Source of the DNA: CAYWFU01 sp964457585
GTDB taxonomy: Bacteria; JACRDZ01
Reading direction: 5' to 3'
Assembly (NCBI GenBank): GCA_964457585.1
Contig: CAYWFU010000095.1
Span: 1-11,251 of the forward strand
DNA: 11,251 bases
A program made the position numbers and the translations under genes. Below are positions 6,632 through 11,251 of this stretch, piece by piece. The notes beneath the pieces are model-generated. The model saw nothing but the letters and a program-made list of their open reading frames with translations. It was not told where the DNA came from and made no database searches. The first letter of the stretch is position 1. Each line of letters begins with the position of its first letter.

Positions 6632-6796
6632 TATTATAAAATGAAGAACCCTGCGGCAGACAGAACCACAGAGTATCTTATGTCTCTGATTAGGAATATT
6701 TATTATTTATATTGTGCCAATTCATTGGCACTTCCAGATAAACATGTCATTAGAGGTTATTTCTAATTAAATTGACTTGAACCATTTGAGGCTCAT
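6632..6796 (+). other. Long structured 5' leader of the TPR protein-cytochrome transcript
   Basis: This gene-free stretch is unlike its surroundings: 6645-6690 is clearly richer in G and C. It contains several possible short helices: ctgcgg (6651-6656) with ccacag (6666-6671, five of six pairs), or alternatively agaca (6658-6662) with tgtct (6681-6685), and cagag (6669-6673) with ctctg (6684-6688). The last two overlap the first, so the folds would be mutually exclusive. A perfect hairpin follows at 6714-6731. It also holds an in-frame 41-codon reading frame (ATG 6641, stop 6764-6766) with no Shine-Dalgarno, whose ATG lies only 9 bases after the -10 box. I tried the c-di-GMP-I, THF and fluoride riboswitch patterns from memory and none fits. 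It may be a regulatory leader, a leader peptide or filler. Confidence 0.4.
6714..6731. promoter_or_regulatory. Perfect 18-bp inverted repeat (hairpin or operator)
   Basis: gtgccaat-tc-attggcac is an exact inverted repeat with 8-bp arms and a 2-base centre (or a 7-bp stem with the loop ttca if the inner pair opens). It lies about 80 bases after the predicted transcription start and 65 bases before the TPR start codon. No T-run follows, so it is not an intrinsic terminator. It could be an operator for a dimeric regulator or an RNA hairpin in the leader. Confidence 0.6.
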
Positions 6797-8809
6797 ATGA
6801 ATATACCTTCACTTAACAGTGAGTATAGATGGTTAAGTATTTTATTTATTTCTTTCTTATTTATTACTACAGGATATCTTTCCCTAAAAATTTTTGCTGA
6901 AGAAAACAATATAATACAATCAAAAAAATATTATGAAAAAGGTGTTAATCTTTTAAATAATGGCAATATAATTGCCGCAATTCAGGAAATAGAAAAAGCA
7001 ATTTCAACCTATCCTGATAATCAATTCGCGCATTTCAAATTAGGTATTATTTACCTTGAAAAAACAAAAGCAAAATTCTATTCTAAAGCTCCGGAACATT
7101 TTAAAGCAGTAATTGATCTTGTGAAAGATCCAAATGATAGTTATTATATCGATTCTTACTATTATTTAGGATTATCTTACTTGCAGTTGGGACAATACGA
7201 TGAAGCAATTAATGCCTTTAAAGAAGTGCTGTCATTGGATTCCAATTATCCTGAGGCCATTAAAATTCATAATTATTTAGGTGTCGCATATTATTATAAA
7301 GATAATTATGAACAGGCAATCCCTGAATTTAAAGCTGCGCTTCAAATGGATGCTCATTTTAAATTATCCAATTTTAATCTAAAAAGTGTTAATATGCGGT
7401 TGGAACATTACAATATTGGAATCACCTATTTTTTTATGAAAAATTACGATGAAGCAATAAAAGAATTTTCTATAGCTATTGAAATTGATACAAATTATTT
7501 CGCCGCCCATATGATGATTGGGGAAACTTATCTTAAAAAAGGAATTTACAATGAAGCTATTAGAGAATTTCAACGCGCTATGATGATTAATCCAACACAC
7601 CGTGATATTCCAAAAATCTTAAATAAAATGGGAACTGTTTATTATTTGCAGGAAAAATATAAAGAAGCGGTATTTAGTTTAAGAAAAGCATTGGAACTCG
7701 ATCCTGAAAATAGTGAAGCTATAATAAATTTAAGACATGTCTTTGAAAATTTCAGACCTGATTTAAGTAAATATGATATAGATAAGCACAAAGAAAAATA
7801 TATCAGCAGCCATTTAGAACTTGCAAATGATTATTTTTTAATCGGTATGTATCAGGATGCGCTAAGAGAATATCAACTGGTATTTGAAGCTGATAGTCAA
7901 AATACAGAAGTATATAAAAAGCTGAAAATAACTTATAGAAAACTAATAAATTTTTATCTTGAAAATAAACAATATGATAATGCAATTGGTGTTTTGAAAA
8001 AAATTATTTTAATTGAACCGGAAAACGAAACATATTGGTTCTGGATTGGTAAGGCATATTATTTAAAAGGTAAATTCTGGGCAAAGGAAGCTATTGAAGC
8101 GCTAAAAAAAGCACCAACTGTTAAAAATTCTTATTACTATCTTGGTAAAGCATATTTAGATCAGGGAAACACTAAAGAATCTATTAATGCTTTTGAACGT
8201 GCAATAGAAAAAGATGATAAAAATTCGTTAATTCCAAATGAATTAGGAAATATATTTTATAAACAATCCGATTGTGAAAAAGCTGTTGAATGGTATAAGA
8301 AAGCTTGTGAAATAGACCCCAATAATAAAGATTATCAGCGCAATCTTGAGCGTGCTTATCGTTGTCTCGAAGCACGCACACCAAAACCCGGGGGAGAACA
8401 GACTGTAGCTGAAGATACCCCTATATCATTAAATAACGAGGCAATTAAGGCGGGAAGAGAATCATATTGGGATAGTGCTCAGGATTTTATAGAAAAAGCT
8501 ATTAAAATGAAACCGGACAGCGGAATTTTATATAATAATATGGGTATTATAAATTTCAGTAAAAATATAACCGATGAAGCTTTGGCTAATTTTTTAATGG
8601 CAGACTCTTTAGACCCTAATAATGCTGAAGTACAAATAAATATGGCTATTTGTTTTTTTAAACTCAAAGATTTTGAATCTGCTGAAAAAGGTTATGATAA
8701 AGCTATTAAATTAAATAAAAAATATTTAGAAAAATATAAATGGTTAACAAATAAAAATAGTAATGAAAATGAAAGTAAAATTGAATTTATTTGGCTGGAA
8801 TTAAAATAA
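6797..8809 (+). CDS. Membrane-anchored tetratricopeptide-repeat (TPR) protein
   Basis: Protein-interaction scaffold of 670 residues, predicted to sit on the outer face of the inner membrane. One hydrophobic segment (about 12-33, LSILFISFLFITTGYLSL core) acts as signal anchor or signal peptide; the rest is soluble. TPR units with the W/Y-x-x-[LI]-G-x-x-[YF] and A-x-x-x-[FY]-x-x-A-[IL]-x-[LI]-[DN]-P patterns recur through the chain. Clear ones are near 43-76, 121-154, 157-190, 203-236, 237-270, 275-308, 338-371, 378-411, 446-479, 482-515, 544-577, 578-611 and 612-645, about 13 in all. A low-complexity break with Pro/Gly lies at about 527-542 (RTPKPGGEQ). GAGG (6788-6791) lies 5 bases before the ATG. 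The cytochrome gene follows after 54 bases on the same strand, suggesting co-expression and perhaps a role in assembling or docking it. The exact function is not readable from sequence. Confidence 0.88.
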   Translation: MNIPSLNSEYRWLSILFISFLFITTGYLSLKIFAEENNIIQSKKYYEKGVNLLNNGNIIAAIQEIEKAISTYPDNQFAHFKLGIIYLEKTKAKFYSKAPEHFKAVIDLVKDPNDSYYIDSYYYLGLSYLQLGQYDEAINAFKEVLSLDSNYPEAIKIHNYLGVAYYYKDNYEQAIPEFKAALQMDAHFKLSNFNLKSVNMRLEHYNIGITYFFMKNYDEAIKEFSIAIEIDTNYFAAHMMIGETYLKKGIYNEAIREFQRAMMINPTHRDIPKILNKMGTVYYLQEKYKEAVFSLRKALELDPENSEAIINLRHVFENFRPDLSKYDIDKHKEKYISSHLELANDYFLIGMYQDALREYQLVFEADSQNTEVYKKLKITYRKLINFYLENKQYDNAIGVLKKIILIEPENETYWFWIGKAYYLKGKFWAKEAIEALKKAPTVKNSYYYLGKAYLDQGNTKESINAFERAIEKDDKNSLIPNELGNIFYKQSDCEKAVEWYKKACEIDPNNKDYQRNLERAYRCLEARTPKPGGEQTVAEDTPISLNNEAIKAGRESYWDSAQDFIEKAIKMKPDSGILYNNMGIINFSKNITDEALANFLMADSLDPNNAEVQINMAICFFKLKDFESAEKGYDKAIKLNKKYLEKYKWLTNKNSNENESKIEFIWLELK

Positions 8810-8847
8810 TCTATACTCAGGGAAAGTATATTGGAGAATAATTTAAT

Positions 8848-8853
8848 AAGAGG
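8848..8853 (+). promoter_or_regulatory. Ribosome binding site that supports the ATG start of the cytochrome gene
   Basis: AAGAGG lies 10 bases before the ATG at 8864, a slightly long but usable spacing. A competing start is TTG at 8831, which has AGGGA (8819-8823) 7 bases upstream and would add 11 residues. I prefer ATG 8864 because it is the commoner codon and gives a compact signal peptide (Met-Asn-Gln-Val-Lys then the hydrophobic core). The choice is not secure. Confidence 0.55.
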
Positions 8854-8863
8854 AAACTGTGTA

Positions 8864-10327
8864 ATGAATCAGGTAAAATATGTTTTAATTTTATTATTAT
8901 TTTTTCTTTTAGCTGCTAAAGAAAAAGAAAGAGATCAAGAAGAAAAAAAAGAAACTAAAATGCTTGAAGAATTTGCAAGAAAAAAAATTAAATCAACAAA
9001 AAATCCTCATGATGAATTGTCATGTGAAGAATGCCATGGTTATAAACCTGACCGTTCAAAAGAGAATATCAAAACAGTTAAATTTACAACAAATGATTTT
9101 GTTAAATTATGCTTGCAATGTCATTCATCAGATTCAAATATTCATCCTGTTAATATAGTTCCTACTTTTAAAGTACCTGATTATCTGCCTTTAGATAGCG
9201 AAGGTAGAAATACCTGTATTACCTGTCATAATACCCATGCTAAAACTTCTGAATTTTCTCTTTTAAGAGGTTTTGAAGAAGGAAAATTTAAATGGAGAAC
9301 TGACTTATGTTTTGACTGTCATGGAACAGCATTTGCTGAAAATAATCCTCATTTAACACAATTAGGAAAAAGAAAATGTCATTTTTGTCATAGCGCTGAA
9401 CCCGAGATTACAGATAAAGAAAATACAGTAACATTTAAAGTAAATATATTTGCATTATGTGATTTTTGTCATAATGTTATACAAAAACAACATCCTTTAA
9501 ATGTTGATGATTCAATTTCTTTACCCAAATCATTACCAAGAGATGCAGATGGTAATATAACCTGTGTTACCTGTCATAATCCTCATGGAACAACTGAAAC
9601 CGTTCACTATTTAAGACCTGATTATGTTTTTACACTTGAAGAAGAAAAATATGTTAATCCGCATTTTTCTAAAACACATTGTACTGCATGTCATTTAAAC
9701 ACTCCAAAAGAAAATGCGCGTGCAGATGAAGTTGATTATAAATATAAAGGTAATTTTATAGCTTTATGCAATAGCTGTCATGGAACAAGCAGTAATATTC
9801 ATCCCGTTAATATTATACCTCCGCCAACTATGAAGGTACCTAGTGATCTACCATTAAGAGATGGTAAATTAACATGTGTAACCTGTCATGATGCTGGTTT
9901 TGTTAATAGAGCAACAAAATATTTTTTAAGAGGAGGAGAAAATTTTAATGAGGTAAATGATTTATGTTATAGGTGTCATCCAAAAGAAGAATTTAAAAAA
10001 ATAAATCCGCATTTTAGAATGAGGGAAGAGCGTAAATGTATGTTTTGTCATATAGTCCCGCCTATTGAAAAAGATACTGCTGAAACAGTTAAAATAAAAG
10101 GTACTATTAAAATGTTATGCGTACGTTGTCATTCTGATCATCCACATCCATCAAATTTTAAACATACAATTCGTCCTTCTATGATAATACCTAAGGATTT
10201 TCCTTTAGATGATGGTATTATAACCTGCAGTACATGCCATGATCCTCATTTAAATACTTCTAAAGTTAAAAAAACCAGCAGATTACGTAAAGGATTTGTA
10301 TGTAAATTATGCCATGTTAATTTATGA
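8864..10327 (+). CDS. Secreted 15-heme c-type cytochrome of the doubled-CXXCH type
   Basis: Electron-transfer protein of 487 residues with 15 CXXCH heme-attachment motifs, with first cysteines at 54, 83, 118, 149, 172, 199, 234, 273, 302, 338, 368, 392, 419, 455 and 480. A signal peptide (about 1-18, VLILLLFFLLAA) sends it to the periplasm, where heme is attached; no lipobox is seen. A charged Lys/Glu stretch (19-44) follows. The motifs fall into four units of about 118 residues, each with order NPH...CxxCH, LCxxCH...HP, (after xLPL) TCxTCH-x-PH, and LR...LCxxCH. Unit two lacks the fourth heme. TCHNPH and CxxCH...HP features match the doubled-CXXCH (Paired_CXXCH) cytochromes. No catalytic site or known enzyme (NrfA, Hao, OmcS) signature is evident, so it probably acts as an electron wire or store. 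It follows the TPR gene and is opposite in direction to the barrel-hemW unit. Confidence 0.93.
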   Translation: MNQVKYVLILLLFFLLAAKEKERDQEEKKETKMLEEFARKKIKSTKNPHDELSCEECHGYKPDRSKENIKTVKFTTNDFVKLCLQCHSSDSNIHPVNIVPTFKVPDYLPLDSEGRNTCITCHNTHAKTSEFSLLRGFEEGKFKWRTDLCFDCHGTAFAENNPHLTQLGKRKCHFCHSAEPEITDKENTVTFKVNIFALCDFCHNVIQKQHPLNVDDSISLPKSLPRDADGNITCVTCHNPHGTTETVHYLRPDYVFTLEEEKYVNPHFSKTHCTACHLNTPKENARADEVDYKYKGNFIALCNSCHGTSSNIHPVNIIPPPTMKVPSDLPLRDGKLTCVTCHDAGFVNRATKYFLRGGENFNEVNDLCYRCHPKEEFKKINPHFRMREERKCMFCHIVPPIEKDTAETVKIKGTIKMLCVRCHSDHPHPSNFKHTIRPSMIIPKDFPLDDGIITCSTCHDPHLNTSKVKKTSRLRKGFVCKLCHVNL

Positions 10328-10583
10328 GTTTATTTATGTATAAATTGTTAATAAGTTGTTATCTATATAGGTTATTTATATTATTATTGTTAATATCTTT
10401 TTAGATTTTTTATTTTTAATATTTTTATTAATAAGTTATTATAAAAATTATTTAATTATTATAGGTTTTTTTTAAGTTATTAACATATTCACTATATTAT
10501 TATTTATATATAAATAATATCTTTATCTTTTTTAATTTATATAATATAATGTTTTTAATAAAAAAATAGTTAGGGAGTTATTT
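10328..10583. other. Candidate replication origin (oriC) spacer upstream of dnaA
   Basis: This gene-free 256-base stretch contains only 26 G or C bases (about 10%). It directly precedes dnaA, the commonest position for bacterial oriC. A 15-mer ttaataagttgttat (10348-10362) recurs with one change at 10428-10442, and its core aagttatta recurs at 10474-10482. The 9-mer ttattaaca, seven of nine to the DnaA box TTATCCACA, occurs at 10477-10485 and in reverse at 10346-10354; ttatctata at 10359-10367 is also seven of nine. In such AT-rich DNA these matches could be chance, and no perfect DnaA box is present. The AT richness suits a DNA-unwinding element. The dnaA promoter must also lie here but cannot be singled out. 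Confidence 0.5.
10498..10519. repeat. Perfect 22-bp all-AT palindrome in the dnaA upstream region
   Basis: The bases 10498-10519 read the same on both strands, centred between 10508 and 10509 on tttatatataaa, and contain no G or C. It lies 64 bases before the dnaA start. It could extrude or melt easily, as expected in an unwinding region, or be a binding site. AT-only sequence forms palindromes by chance more readily than mixed sequence, but 11 bp per arm is still notable. Confidence 0.7.
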
Positions 10584-11251
10584 ATGGAAGAAAATGATAA
10601 TATATGGGAATATATAAAAAAAGAAATTAAAAAAGATATTAATAGGCAAGATTTTGAAACATGGTTTAAACCAACACATATTATAAAATATGAAAAAAAT
10701 AATTTAAATATAAAAGTACCTAATGAAATTTTTAAAGAATGGTTATTAAGTCATTATTTAGAAATTATAAAGAATAAAATAAAAGAAAAAAGCGACACTG
10801 AAGTAAATATAAATTTTATTACTGAAGAAAAAGAAATAACTAAAGAAGAAATAATTTTAAATAATTTTAAATATCCAACTTTTAATTTAAATCCTAAATA
10901 TAAGTTTAATACATTTGTGGTTGGTAATAGTAATCGTTTTGCTCATGCAGCAAGTTTTGCAGTTGCAGAAGCACCTGCAAAGGCATATAATCCATTTTTT
11001 TTATATGGCGGTGTGGGATTAGGAAAAACACATTTATTGCATGCAATAGGGCATTATATTAAAGAAAAAAATAATAATATAAAAATGATGTATGTTTCAA
11101 CAGAAGTTTTTGTTAATGAATTTATAAATGCTATTCGTGATGCAAAAGATATATTTTTTAGAAATAAATATAGAAATATTGATGTTTTATTAATTGATGA
11201 TATTCAATTTTTAGAAGGAAAAGAAAGAACACAAGAAGAATTTTTTCATAC
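10584..11251 (+). CDS. dnaA: Chromosomal replication initiator DnaA (N-terminal part, cut by window edge)
   Basis: Initiator ATPase that opens oriC and loads the helicase. The first 222 codons are present; the DNA-binding domain IV and the end of domain III lie beyond the edge. Domain I is at about 1-68 (W8, then FETWFKP at 24-30, as in other DnaA N-termini). Domain II is short, about 69-98. Domain III begins at LNPKYKFNTFVVGNSNRFAH (102-121) with Walker A GGVGLGKT (142-149) and Walker B LLIDDIQFL (202-210). AGGGAG at 10572-10577, 6 bases before the ATG, supports the start. Codons are almost all A- or T-ending, and residue choice leans to Lys, Asn and Ile, in keeping with the very AT-rich surroundings. 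There is no rpmH upstream in this window; the nearest upstream gene is the multiheme cytochrome. Confidence 0.98.
   Translation, partial: MEENDNIWEYIKKEIKKDINRQDFETWFKPTHIIKYEKNNLNIKVPNEIFKEWLLSHYLEIIKNKIKEKSDTEVNINFITEEKEITKEEIILNNFKYPTFNLNPKYKFNTFVVGNSNRFAHAASFAVAEAPAKAYNPFFLYGGVGLGKTHLLHAIGHYIKEKNNNIKMMYVSTEVFVNEFINAIRDAKDIFFRNKYRNIDVLLIDDIQFLEGKERTQEEFFH

Noticed and set aside
6632..6720. Known riboswitch (c-di-GMP-I, often upstream of multiheme cytochromes).
   Set aside because: The conserved GCAAA/GGGACGCAAAGC-type core and tetraloop are absent, and the helices do not match the three-way fold.
6641..6766. A 41-codon reading frame annotated as a gene.
   Set aside because: It has no ribosome binding site and no recognisable family, and such frames arise by chance. 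It is kept only as part of the leader description.
8831..8863. TTG start at 8831 for the cytochrome gene.
   Set aside because: It has a fair ribosome binding site (AGGGA, 7 bases away) but uses a rare start codon and adds an unneeded 11-residue extension before the signal peptide. ATG 8864 was preferred, though not with certainty.

Overview
The window looks like chromosome from an uncultured, AT-rich, Gram-negative (diderm) bacterium. An outer-membrane beta-barrel protein of the OmpP1/FadL type, a secreted 15-heme c-type cytochrome and a rhomboid-like heme/housekeeping set (HemW, RadA, RseP, DnaA) point to a respiring bacterium with an outer membrane. I cannot assign a phylum from the sequence alone. 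The right edge carries the start of dnaA behind a roughly 10% GC spacer, so the window is probably next to the replication origin.

Layout: 1-354 holds no intact gene. It contains a short heptamer repeat, a minus-strand tail of a DUF4019-like protein and a plus-strand scrap of a formylglycine-generating-enzyme (FGE/SUMF1) domain that meets it tail to head, then a perfect-consensus promoter. 355-1329 is a peptide-type ABC transporter ATPase with no permease beside it, probably translated from a leaderless mRNA. A 130-base spacer with an inverted array of hexamers separates it from a tight two-gene unit, rseP-radA (1460-3867). On the opposite strand, converging on radA, lie hemW (3918-5057) and, upstream of it in the same transcript, an OmpP1/FadL-like barrel protein (5073-6458).

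A 338-base divergent control region (6459-6796) carries a promoter for each direction and a structured plus-strand leader. It drives a long membrane-anchored TPR protein (6797-8809) followed by a multiheme cytochrome c (8864-10327). The cytochrome is built from four repeats of a four-heme unit, with one heme lost from the second unit. After it comes a very AT-rich candidate oriC (10328-10583) and dnaA, cut by the window edge.

How it may fit together: HemW is a heme chaperone for respiratory proteins, the cytochrome is a large heme protein exported to the periplasm or cell surface, the TPR protein could scaffold it, and the barrel protein sits in the outer membrane. The shared divergent control region makes a functional link between these four genes plausible, but this is inference from position. 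The rest (RseP, RadA, DnaA) is core cell machinery.
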